Of a stretch of 64,000 nt of DNA, positions 40,455 through 48,823 are shown one piece after another (positions within the stretch are counted from its first letter, which is position 1; each line of letters begins with the position of its first letter). The stretch lies in assembly GCA_003612525.1 (NCBI GenBank), contig RAZD01000011.1, positions 44,817 to 108,816 on the forward strand, written 5' to 3'. The stretch comes from a bacterium C-53 (GTDB lineage: Bacteria > Bacillota > Clostridia > Lachnospirales > Lachnospiraceae). The notes beneath the pieces are model-generated. The model searched no databases. It saw only the letters and a program-made list of their open reading frames with translations, and was not told the origin of the DNA. A program made the position numbers and the translations under genes.

Positions 40455-42263
40455 TTAATTTTGATACATGCCATTCAACCACGTACCATACTTCTTATCT
40501 CCTTCAGCGGTAAATTCCGTACCGATTCCGTTCCTCATATTATATGACCACTCGCCTTCATAACGCGAGCCGTCTATATAATACATAACTCCGTACCCGG
40601 ACTTCTGATCTTCCTGGTATCCGCCAAAATAGCAGCTCCCGTCCGTGTCATGAAAGACCCCTGTTCCCGAACGAACACCATTCTGCCATTCTCCGTAATA
40701 TACCCCCTCTGGAGAATGCATACTTCCCATTCCATAACGCTTACCGTTCACCCATTCTCCCATATAATAAGTCAGATCGTCAAAACACTGGATCACACAA
40801 TTTCCGTTCCGGCTTCCATCCACCCACTCGCCGCAATACCATGTTTTCACTTTGCCGCCGTCGCTGTAATAGTAAACTCCCGTTCCATTCCGTTCACCAT
40901 CTATGAATGTGCCTGTATAATAGTCACCGTCGTTATAATACTCCGTCCCATTTCCATTCGGTATTCCATTCACAAATTCCCCAATATAAAGTTCATCATA
41001 CTGATTCTCTATACGTATGCCTTTTCCTTCAATCAGCCCATCCTGTTGTCTGCCCACATACTGATTTCCATCCTGACCTGTCCATTCCGCCACGTCGGGC
41101 TGACTGCGAATTCCTCTCATTTCACCGGTAACCTCAACCAGTTCACCGTTTTGAAAAATACCCGTCTCACAGGTTCCGTCCCGGTAATACATCGTCCCAT
41201 TTTTACAGTCTTCCATCCACTCACCTTCAAAATACCAACGATTTAACTCGTCATATGGAAAATACCATGCAGTGCCTTCGCCGCAGTAATTGCCATCCTT
41301 CCACTCTCCCTCATAGCGGAAACCAGACGGAACATAATAGCTACCCGTCCCATTCATTGTATCATCTGAAAATTCGCCGTAATAGATTCCCCCGTCCTTT
41401 TCAAAACATAAAACCCCTGTTCCTTCCATCTTTCCATCTTTCCATTCACCCTCATAACGACTGCCTCCCTCATAATAATAAATCCCCTCTCCTTCCTTCA
41501 CACCGCCGCTCAATTCTCCCAGGTAGATACTGCCGTCACTGTAAGCGATGCGTCCATACCCTTCAATTTCACCATCTTTCTTTTTCCCGGTATATACGTT
41601 GCCGTCCGTGTCAATCCATGTATCAGCGTCCCTCAGATAGTTTGTTACAAATTCATCTTGCAGCCAGACCTGGGCGCTGGCCGTCCCATCTGCGCCAATA
41701 AACACACCCATTCCGTTTCGAACACCGCTTTCCCATTTTCCTTCATACCTGCTGCCATCTTTGAAGTAGAAAATACCATCTCCCTCACGTTCACCTGCTC
41801 TGTATTCTCCTTCGTATCTGCCGCCAAGCGCACCGCAATATTCGCTGCCGCTCCCCTCCTTTACATTATCCTTCCAGTTCCCGTCATACAAAATCTCTCC
41901 GGAAGAAGAATACAATTTTCCGCTGCCATCACGTAACCCCTTCTTAAATTCACCCTTATACACTTCTCCATTTTTGTAGACCGCCTCTCCATCTCCATCT
42001 ATTTTTCCATCTATTTGAATCCCAACATATCGAACTCCATCATCAACCCATTCAGATTCTTTTGGAATTGGATCTGCTTCTGGAGTTGGATCTGAACTTG
42101 ACATAAATGATTTGGAAAATATCTGTACAACAAAAAATACCAGAATTCCCATAATCAATGCACAAGTTCTTTTTCGAGAAATAAAGGGCTTTCTATCAAC
42201 ACCCGGGTTGGCATCCTTTAAATTATCTGGTAATATCCGCACTCCTGTTTTTCGATTCTGCAT
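40455..42263 (-). CDS. Membrane-anchored MORN-repeat protein upstream of RADAR genes
   Basis: At least 602 residues. A hydrophobic segment (about 33-49, CALIMGILVFFVVQIF) follows RKR, then a Pro/Glu linker (52-72) and about 18 MORN repeats of the RYEGEWKDGKMEGTG kind up to the C-terminus. MORN repeats often bind lipids or form protein scaffolds. The ATG at 42263 has no ribosome site. The same frame stays open upstream and encodes another hydrophobic stretch (LVAIWIAPIICGIVVVIVTN). A good site (AGGAGG, ATG at 42358) reaches that frame only if the T6 run at 42343-42348 had seven T. Positive-inside reasoning puts the repeats outside the membrane. Confidence 0.85.
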   Translation of the reverse strand: MQNRKTGVRILPDNLKDANPGVDRKPFISRKRTCALIMGILVFFVVQIFSKSFMSSSDPTPEADPIPKESEWVDDGVRYVGIQIDGKIDGDGEAVYKNGEVYKGEFKKGLRDGSGKLYSSSGEILYDGNWKDNVKEGSGSEYCGALGGRYEGEYRAGEREGDGIFYFKDGSRYEGKWESGVRNGMGVFIGADGTASAQVWLQDEFVTNYLRDADTWIDTDGNVYTGKKKDGEIEGYGRIAYSDGSIYLGELSGGVKEGEGIYYYEGGSRYEGEWKDGKMEGTGVLCFEKDGGIYYGEFSDDTMNGTGSYYVPSGFRYEGEWKDGNYCGEGTAWYFPYDELNRWYFEGEWMEDCKNGTMYYRDGTCETGIFQNGELVEVTGEMRGIRSQPDVAEWTGQDGNQYVGRQQDGLIEGKGIRIENQYDELYIGEFVNGIPNGNGTEYYNDGDYYTGTFIDGERNGTGVYYYSDGGKVKTWYCGEWVDGSRNGNCVIQCFDDLTYYMGEWVNGKRYGMGSMHSPEGVYYGEWQNGVRSGTGVFHDTDGSCYFGGYQEDQKSGYGVMYYIDGSRYEGEWSYNMRNGIGTEFTAEGDKKYGTWLNGMYQN

Positions 42264-42441
42264 ATCGTTTGTTACTATAACAACTACAATTCCACAAATA
42301 ATAGGAGCTATCCAAATTGCTACTAACTCGTTTTTTAAAATTAAAAAATGTTATTCATCTAGCGTTCCTCCTATTAGCTAATTTTTATAATTGTCTATAT
42401 CGTTAATGTAATAAAAAGGACATATAACTCCTGATGTTGTG

Positions 42442-42470
42442 AGCATACCATAAAAAAGATGTTTTGTCTA
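42442..42470 (-). promoter_or_regulatory. Promoter of the MORN-RADAR transcript
   Basis: Minus-strand TAGACA (42465-42470) and TATGCT (42442-42447), 17-bp spacer, about 84 bp before the AGGAGG-associated ATG at 42358. Confidence 0.65.
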
Positions 42471-42501
42471 TTTTTGTATATTGATGAATATTTTTGTATA
42501 T
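42469..42501. repeat. Two 13-bp direct repeats abutting the RADAR promoter
   Basis: TATTTTTGTATAT occurs twice, at 42469-42481 and 42489-42501, exactly 20 bp apart (two helical turns). The first copy overlaps the -35 box. This is the expected layout for a cooperatively binding regulator. The rest of the gap (42502-42614) is AT-rich with nothing further recognised. Confidence 0.65.
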
Positions 42502-42614
42502 ACAATAATTTTTTCCAAAATAACCGCATTAATGGATTCCAATATTTAAACCTCTGATCATGCATCACACATACCATAAACCATATAATATATACTTAAC
42601 TGTCACACTATATA

Positions 42615-42648
42615 AAATAAGCGCATTCCGTCCAAATACAGAATGCGC
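42615..42648 (-). terminator. Terminator of the LacI gene
   Basis: GCGCATTC (42621-42628) and GAATGCGC (42641-42648) form an 8-bp stem followed on the minus strand by TTATTTT, 57 bp after the LacI stop. Confidence 0.75.
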
Positions 42649-42704
42649 TTCCTGAAATGCCATATTCATTTATCATCAATTACAAATATCTTTCCGAATG
42701 TCGG

Positions 42705-43733
42705 CTATACGCCGGAAATCCTGCGGCAGCTGTCCCGCTCAATCAGCATATGAGGGACGATAATCTTAGTCGCCAGCAGATTAGGGTTTTCCACGTGGTT
42801 GATCAGTTGTGAGGCCGCCTCAATTCCGAGCTGATACGAATTTACGTCAATCGAAGTAAGCTGCGGTGAGGTGATACGTGCAAACAGTGAATTATTAAAA
42901 GAAACAATCGACAGGTCATCCGGAACGGAAATCCCCTGCTGAACACAGACACGTTCCAATGCGACTGCCAGAATATCATCGCTTGCCACAACAGCTGTCG
43001 GACGGTCTTCACGTCCCAGAAGCATAAGCAGCGCCTCATTGCCATCAACAGAGAAACCATCCATCTCCAGGCAGTAATCCCCACTTAAAACAATTCCATG
43101 CTCCGCCAGCACAAGCTGATATCCTGCCCTGCGCTCCGCCGAAAAATACATGCCATCCTCACTGCCTATATATGCAATTCTCCTGTGCCCCAGCTGATAA
43201 AGATATTCCGCCGCCTCCTGTCCCGCCAGCAGATTATCGTTATCAATATAAATCGTCTGATTCACAAACTGCCGGGCTTTCCCCACCAGAACATACAGAA
43301 TTCCTTCATTATAAAGGTAATCTATGACTGAATCATCCTGTCTGGAATAGAGAACAATAAATCCTCCCGTATTACCATCCTTCACCAATGTACGGATAGC
43401 ATCCAGAATCTCATCATCATCCTGCCCTGTAACCACCGTACTGATATAACCGCGTCCGTTGCAGAACTGGCTGATTCCACGGATTGTTTCCAGATAGAAG
43501 GAATTTTCATAGACATATCGAGAGGAGGGCGGCAGAATCACACTAATCAGCTGAGGCGCCTGTCCCTCATCGGAAGCGGTTTGAACATTTGGTTCGTAAC
43601 CCAGCTGTGCCATAGCCCGCCTTACCTTTTCTTTTGTCTCTCTGCTGATAGAGGAATGGTTTTTGCAGGTTCTGGAAACCGTTGAAGGGGACACCCCTGC
43701 CAGTGCCGCAACATCTCTGATTGTGACTGCCAT
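42705..43733 (-). CDS. LacI-family repressor, probable maltose regulator (MalR-type)
   Basis: A 342-residue LacI/GalR regulator: MAVTIRDVAALAGVSPSTVSRTCKNHSSIS is the helix-turn-helix and MAQLGYEPN the hinge. The effector domain runs from ISVILPPSSRYVYEN onward with VLVGKARQFVNQTIYIDNDN and VASDDILAVALER typical of MalR/CcpA-like proteins. It is divergent from a maltose-type PTS and MalQ, so it most likely represses them and itself. Confidence 0.88.
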   Translation of the reverse strand: MAVTIRDVAALAGVSPSTVSRTCKNHSSISRETKEKVRRAMAQLGYEPNVQTASDEGQAPQLISVILPPSSRYVYENSFYLETIRGISQFCNGRGYISTVVTGQDDDEILDAIRTLVKDGNTGGFIVLYSRQDDSVIDYLYNEGILYVLVGKARQFVNQTIYIDNDNLLAGQEAAEYLYQLGHRRIAYIGSEDGMYFSAERRAGYQLVLAEHGIVLSGDYCLEMDGFSVDGNEALLMLLGREDRPTAVVASDDILAVALERVCVQQGISVPDDLSIVSFNNSLFARITSPQLTSIDVNSYQLGIEAASQLINHVENPNLLATKIIVPHMLIERDSCRRISGV

Positions 43734-43863
43734 TTATTGCACTCCTTTTTCCAAGAAATCACGCAACTAAAACTATGATTCATTGTAGAAAAAAAACACA
43801 AAAAAGTCAACTCTCCCATTGCCATTTATCAAAATACACAAAAAACACCAAACAAAATTAAGC

Positions 43864-43892
43864 ATTATGTAGAAAACATTACCCGCATTCAA
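43864..43892 (-). promoter_or_regulatory. Promoter of the MalR-type regulator
   Basis: Minus-strand TTGAAT (43887-43892) and CATAAT (43864-43869), 17-bp spacer, in the 328-bp divergent region. Confidence 0.6.
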
Positions 43893-43982
43893 TTTATAAT
43901 TGCATTTTATTTCGAAACATTGTATATTTATGTTGCACAAATTACTCGCAACACAATGCAAATATGCGCCATTATTTCATTA

Positions 43983-44012
43983 TTGTTGCATTGATTTTTG
44001 CAAATCTATTAT
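43983..44012 (+). promoter_or_regulatory. Candidate promoter of the maltose PTS operon
   Basis: TTGTTG (43983-43988) and TATTAT (44007-44012), spacer 18 bp, 50 bp before the PTS start. The nearby TTGCACAAATTACTCGCAA stretch (about 43930-43950) resembles a degenerate LacI-family operator; this is tentative. Confidence 0.45.
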
Positions 44013-44061
44013 CCTGACGCATTGCATATGCGGAGAAAATCAAAAGAAATGGGGGATTATC

Positions 44062-46269
44062 ATGGATAACACAACAAAAGAAACTGCCGGTTTTTCCATT
44101 ATTGCTCCTTTGTCCGGCGAAATCATTCCTTTGGAGCAGGTTCCGGATCCTGTTTTTTCTGACAAAGTATTAGGCGACGGAGCCGCCATTCTTCCCAAAG
44201 ACGGGAAAATATACAGTCCGGTCAATGGAACCCTTGCAACAATTGCAGCAACAAAACATGCTTTCGGTTTCCAGACAGATGACGGGCTGGAAATTCTGGT
44301 ACACGTAGGACTGGAAACAGTGAGCCTTAACGGAGAGGGCTTTACTGTACATAAGCAGGAGGGAGATTCCGTAAAAGTGGGAGATCTGATTGCAGAAGCA
44401 GATCTGGAACTTTTCCAAAGCAAAGGACTCAAAACAATTACACCTGTTCTTATATGCGATGGCATGGACAGCAAGAAGATGGATGTATGTTCCGGCGCCG
44501 TACAAGGCGGTCAGAACCCTGTCCTTCTCCTGACCAGTGAAGCAGCCAATGAACCGGTTAAAGATGCAGCGCCCGACAAGTCCGCTTCCACCTCCTCAAA
44601 GGCGGCTGCGCCAAAAAAGAAAAAAAACCTGATCAACTTTGACTTTTTGCAGAAACTTGGCAAAGTGCTGATGACCGTTATTGCAGTTATGCCGGCAGCC
44701 GGACTTATGCTGAGTTTAGGTAAATTAATTCAGATCGCAGGCGGGGATATGAACGCTTTCCAGATGATCGGAAGCACAATGGAAAATATTGGATGGGCCA
44801 TTATTAATAACCTGCACATTCTCTTTGCGGCAGCCATCGGCGGCTCCTGGGCCAAAGAGCGGGCAGGCGGCGCCTTCGCAGCCATCATTTCATTTATTCT
44901 CATTAACTGTATCACAGGCGCGGTTTTCGGTGTGACCGGGGATATGTTAAACCAGCCGGACGCTGTTGTTCACTCCCTGTTCGGACAGGAAATGCTTGTG
45001 GAAAATTATTTTACTTCCGTACTCGGCGCTCCCGCCCTGAATATGGGAGTATTCGTCGGAATCATAGCCGGTTTCGTCGGAGGCGTGGTCTACAATAAAT
45101 TTTACAATTTCCGCAAACTTCCGGACGCGCTCTCATTCTTTAATGGAAAACGATTTGTTCCTCTTGCCGTGATTGCCTACTCAACTGTTATTTCTTTAAT
45201 TATGGCAGTCATCTGGCCGGTTGTTCAGACAGGTATCAATGTATTCGGCGTATGGATTGCGAACTCTTCGTCCTCCTCTCCGATTCTTGCCCCTTTCATC
45301 TATGGGACACTGGAGCGTCTGCTGCTGCCGTTCGGCCTGCATCATATGCTCACCATACCTATGAATTACACCTCCTTCGGAGGAACTTACACGATCCAGA
45401 CAGGCATCAATATGGGCTCCGAAGTGTTTGGTCAGGACCCTCTGTGGCTTGCCTGGGTGACGGATTTGATCAATTTTAAGGATGCCGGCGATTTAAGCGC
45501 CTACGAAACCCTTTTGACCACCGTAACACCTGCCCGCTTCAAGGTAGGACAGATGATCGGCGCAACAGGCCTTCTGATGGGATTTGCTCTGGCTATGTAC
45601 CGGCGGGTAGACACCGACAAGAAGAAAAATTACCGTTCCATGTTCTTTTCCACCGTACTAGCAGTATTCCTGACAGGCGTAACGGAGCCGCTTGAATTTA
45701 TGTTTATGTTCTGTGCGCTTCCACTGTACGTGATTTACGCGGTCCTTCAGGGTATTGCATTTGCGATGGCCGGAATTGTACACCTGCGTCTTCATTCCTT
45801 CGGAAATCTGGAATTTTTAACACGTGTCCCAATGTCCTTGAAAGCTGGGCTCGGAGGTGATATTATTAACTTTATCATCTGCTGTGTCGCTTTCTTCGCC
45901 ATTGGCTATGCCATCGCCTATTTCATGATCGGTAAATTTAAGTTTGCCACACCGGGACGTCTGGGCAACTATACGGATGAAAATGACGACGACAATGCAT
46001 CGCCGGCGCAGTCCGGGAATGCAGGCGGCGGACAGAACAGCCAGCCGGAGCGCATTATCGCTCTTCTGGGAGGACGTGAAAACATCGTTCTGGTAGATGC
46101 CTGTATGACCCGCCTCAGGGTAACAGTAAAAAACCCCGATCAGGTGGCAGACACTGCCGCATGGAAAGCCGAGGGCGCTATGGGACTCGTCCGCAAAGAC
46201 AGCGGTATCCAGGCCATTTACGGACCAAAAGCAGATGTATTGAAATCAGACATTAACGATATCTTATAG
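44062..46269 (+). CDS. PTS glucose/maltose-type permease with A-C-B domain order
   Basis: A 735-residue permease. EIIA (about 1-165) comes first, active-site His81 in EILVHVGLETVSLNGEG. An alanine/serine/lysine linker (about 170-190) leads to EIIC (about 190-640), starting INFDFLQKLGKVLMTVIAVMPAAGLMLS, a hallmark of the glucose/maltose/GlcNAc subfamily, with VTEPLEFMFMF near the substrate loop. EIIB is last (about 655-735), phospho-Cys in VDACMTRLRV. The start at 44062 has GGGGGA upstream; no family residues precede it. Followed by an EEP hydrolase and MalQ, it probably imports maltose. A-first order is unusual. Confidence 0.92.
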   Translation: MDNTTKETAGFSIIAPLSGEIIPLEQVPDPVFSDKVLGDGAAILPKDGKIYSPVNGTLATIAATKHAFGFQTDDGLEILVHVGLETVSLNGEGFTVHKQEGDSVKVGDLIAEADLELFQSKGLKTITPVLICDGMDSKKMDVCSGAVQGGQNPVLLLTSEAANEPVKDAAPDKSASTSSKAAAPKKKKNLINFDFLQKLGKVLMTVIAVMPAAGLMLSLGKLIQIAGGDMNAFQMIGSTMENIGWAIINNLHILFAAAIGGSWAKERAGGAFAAIISFILINCITGAVFGVTGDMLNQPDAVVHSLFGQEMLVENYFTSVLGAPALNMGVFVGIIAGFVGGVVYNKFYNFRKLPDALSFFNGKRFVPLAVIAYSTVISLIMAVIWPVVQTGINVFGVWIANSSSSSPILAPFIYGTLERLLLPFGLHHMLTIPMNYTSFGGTYTIQTGINMGSEVFGQDPLWLAWVTDLINFKDAGDLSAYETLLTTVTPARFKVGQMIGATGLLMGFALAMYRRVDTDKKKNYRSMFFSTVLAVFLTGVTEPLEFMFMFCALPLYVIYAVLQGIAFAMAGIVHLRLHSFGNLEFLTRVPMSLKAGLGGDIINFIICCVAFFAIGYAIAYFMIGKFKFATPGRLGNYTDENDDDNASPAQSGNAGGGQNSQPERIIALLGGRENIVLVDACMTRLRVTVKNPDQVADTAAWKAEGAMGLVRKDSGIQAIYGPKADVLKSDINDIL

Positions 46270-46289
46270 AAAAGGAGCCAGTATTCTTT

Positions 46290-47135
46290 ATGAAGCTTCT
46301 GACATTAAACACGCACAGCCTTCAGGAAACGAATTATTCCCTTAAGCTTGACCAATTTGTATCGGTAATCAAAGAAGAACAGCCGGATATTCTGGCATTG
46401 CAGGAGGTAAATCAGAGTATGGATGCCCCGCCTGCCCACAGTGATCTTCTATCCGCATGGGTTCCCTGCCCTGACAGCGTACCCATCCGAAATGACAACC
46501 ACGGAGCGCAGACTGCGCTCCGTCTTCGTAAAATGGGAATTCCCTGCTCTTACACATGGATTTCCGCCAAAATCGGCTATGGAAAATATGATGAAGGCAT
46601 GGCGCTTTTCAGCCTGAATCACAAAATTACGGAAGTTCATTCTTTTTTCATCAGCGGCTGCAGGGACTATGATAACTGGAAAACACGCCGCGTTCTCGGT
46701 ATCCGGACAGATGCTTCCGATGACTGGTTTTATACGGCGCATATGGGCTGGTGGCAGGATGAGGAGGAACCTTTTTCAGCTCAGTGGAACCGTCTGAACG
46801 ATGCGCTTCAGCCCAAAAAAGAAAACGGAACCGTCTGGCTTATGGGCGATTTCAACAGTCCTTCCCAGTTTCGGGGGCAAGGTTACGATCAGATACTCGA
46901 AAGTGGCTGGGCGGACACTTATGAACTGGCAGCAGAAAAGGATTCCGGCATCACTGTAGAGGGCTGCATTGACGGTTGGAAATCCTATTACGACAGTACC
47001 GAAGCTCCGAAGGGAATGCGCATCGATCATATCTGGTGCAGCCATCCCGTTTCCGTGAAACGTTCCCGTGTCTTATTTAACGGGAATCAGGAACCAAAAG
47101 TTTCAGATCATTTCGGAGTTATGATTGAAATTTAG
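46290..47135 (+). CDS. Endonuclease/exonuclease/phosphatase-family hydrolase
   Basis: A 281-residue EEP-fold Mg2+-dependent hydrolase: KLLTLNTHSL, ILALQEVNQS (catalytic Glu), WLMGDFNSPSQF (Asp/Asn), MRIDHIWCS and VSDHFGVMIEI (Asp-His) are the family motifs. It is 20 bp after the PTS stop and before malQ, thus cotranscribed. A nuclease is improbable in this setting; a phosphodiesterase or sugar-phosphate phosphatase acting on imported maltose-phosphate is more likely, but no motif identifies the substrate. Confidence 0.85.
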   Translation: MKLLTLNTHSLQETNYSLKLDQFVSVIKEEQPDILALQEVNQSMDAPPAHSDLLSAWVPCPDSVPIRNDNHGAQTALRLRKMGIPCSYTWISAKIGYGKYDEGMALFSLNHKITEVHSFFISGCRDYDNWKTRRVLGIRTDASDDWFYTAHMGWWQDEEEPFSAQWNRLNDALQPKKENGTVWLMGDFNSPSQFRGQGYDQILESGWADTYELAAEKDSGITVEGCIDGWKSYYDSTEAPKGMRIDHIWCSHPVSVKRSRVLFNGNQEPKVSDHFGVMIEI

Positions 47136-47191
47136 CAAAAACAGAGTTCATAATTGATACAATTTGCAACAGAAAGAAGGAAATAAGATTT

Positions 47192-48694
47192 ATGAAACGA
47201 ACCGCAGGTATTTTACTCCCAATTGCCAGCCTGCCCTCCCGCTACGGCATTGGCTGCTTTTCCAAAAACGCATACGATTTTGTAGACTGGCTGAAAGAAG
47301 CCGGACAGACTTACTGGCAGATTCTCCCGCTGGGTCCAACCAGTTATGGGGATTCCCCTTACCAGTCCTTTTCCACCTTCGCAGGCAATCCCTATTTTAT
47401 CAGTCTGGAGGCATTGATTGAAGAAGGAGTCCTGACAGAAGAGGAATGCGAGGCTGCTGACTTTGGAAAGAAAGAAAACGATATCGCATATAAGAAACTT
47501 TATGAAAACCGTTATCCGCTGCTCCGAAAAGCGTATGAAAGGAGCCGTATTACAGAAAATCCTGCATATCTGCGCTTTGTGGAGGAAAATAGCTGGTGGC
47601 TGTCTGATTATGCATTGTTTATGGCGGTTAAGGGACGTTTTGAAGGCTGCGCATGGACTGAGTGGGCGGAAGATATCCGCCTTCGGTGGGATTTCGCAAT
47701 GGATTATTACCGAAGAGAACTGTATTTTGAAATTGAATTCCAGCAATATATGCAGTTTAAATTCTATGAGCAGTGGAATGCCCTGAAAGCGTATGCAAAT
47801 GAAAAGGGGATTTACATCATCGGAGATATCCCGATCTATGTCGCCTTAGACAGTGCAGATACATGGGCAAGACCGGAGCTGTTTCAGCTGGATGAACAGA
47901 ATGTGCCTTATGCGGTCGCAGGCTGTCCGCCGGATGGCTTTTCCGCTGACGGCCAGCTGTGGGGAAATCCCCTGTATCGCTGGGAGTATCACAAAAGCAC
48001 CGGATATGACTGGTGGATTTCACGTCTGTCCTATTGTTTCCGGCTGTATGACGTGCTGCGAATTGACCACTTCCGCGGCTTTGACGAATATTTCTCTATT
48101 CCGGGCACGGAAAAAACTGCAAAGAACGGCCATTGGGAAAAAGGGCCCGGAATTGAGCTGTTCCGCCGTGTGGAACAATGTCTTGGCTGGCATGAAGTCA
48201 TCGCGGAAGACCTCGGATATGTAACAGATTCCGTCCGCCGTCTGGTACGTGAAAGCGGATTTCCGGGCATGAAAGTACTCGAATTCGCTTTCGACTCCAG
48301 GGATACCGGAGCCGCCAACGATTATCTGCCTCATAATTACATAGAGGACAGTATCGCTTATACGGGCACTCATGATAATGAGACACTGGCCGGATGGTTC
48401 CAGTCCATAACGCCAAAAGAACGGCAAATGGCAAGGGATTATCTGGGCGATTCCTATACACCGGATGAGAAACTGCACAAATCCTTTATCGCCGTAATCA
48501 TGCGAAGCAATTCCAAAGCCTGCATCGTTCCCATTCAGGACTATCTGGGCTATGACAATACCTGTCGAATCAACCAGCCCTCCACGATTGGGAAAAACTG
48601 GAGATGGCGTATTACGGAAAAGGAACTTTCCAAAACGCTTCAGGAAGAGATTCGTGCGACAGCTATGCGGTATGGAAGGATGAACTGGGATTAA
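47192..48694 (+). CDS. malQ: 4-alpha-glucanotransferase (amylomaltase)
   Basis: A 500-residue GH77 enzyme that transfers alpha-1,4-glucan segments between maltodextrins. Diagnostic blocks are RTAGILLPIASLPSRYGIGCFS, TYWQILPLGPTSYGDSPYQSFSTFAGNPYFI, GDIPIYVALDSADTW and RIDHFRGFDEYFSIP (nucleophile Asp), then IAEDLGYVTDSV (acid/base Glu) and YTGTHDNETLAGW. Full length. It lies 56 bp after the EEP gene at the end of the maltose operon and is followed by a strong terminator. Confidence 0.96.
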   Translation: MKRTAGILLPIASLPSRYGIGCFSKNAYDFVDWLKEAGQTYWQILPLGPTSYGDSPYQSFSTFAGNPYFISLEALIEEGVLTEEECEAADFGKKENDIAYKKLYENRYPLLRKAYERSRITENPAYLRFVEENSWWLSDYALFMAVKGRFEGCAWTEWAEDIRLRWDFAMDYYRRELYFEIEFQQYMQFKFYEQWNALKAYANEKGIYIIGDIPIYVALDSADTWARPELFQLDEQNVPYAVAGCPPDGFSADGQLWGNPLYRWEYHKSTGYDWWISRLSYCFRLYDVLRIDHFRGFDEYFSIPGTEKTAKNGHWEKGPGIELFRRVEQCLGWHEVIAEDLGYVTDSVRRLVRESGFPGMKVLEFAFDSRDTGAANDYLPHNYIEDSIAYTGTHDNETLAGWFQSITPKERQMARDYLGDSYTPDEKLHKSFIAVIMRSNSKACIVPIQDYLGYDNTCRINQPSTIGKNWRWRITEKELSKTLQEEIRATAMRYGRMNWD

Positions 48695-48710
48695 AACAAT
48701 AGTAAAATGA

Positions 48711-48750
48711 ACGGACCTCCAAACGTCTTACGATTTGGGGGTCCGTTTTT
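48711..48750 (+). terminator. Terminator of the maltose operon
   Basis: Stem ACGGACCTCCAAA / TTTGGGGGTCCGT (with G-U pairs) followed by TTTTTAT, 16 bp after the malQ stop. Confidence 0.9.
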
Positions 48751-48823
48751 ATACAACTATTTCTTTACTCTATTCAGCGCTCTCTTCCCGACAGCATCTT
48801 TACAGGAACTGCATCCCTGCTTC

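Noticed and set aside
40455..42263. Repetitive MORN coding DNA as a CRISPR or DNA tandem-repeat array
   Set aside because: The periodicity is at protein level (about 23 residues) with diverged codons; there are no identical DNA repeats or spacers.
42395..42577. 60-residue minus-strand open frame upstream of the MORN gene
   Set aside because: Covers the promoter and direct repeats, ends before the ribosome site, no protein-like features.
43900..44061. N-terminal extension of the maltose PTS protein
   Set aside because: In frame but without a ribosome site and overlapping the promoter; GGGGGA and the EIIA domain start support ATG at 44062.
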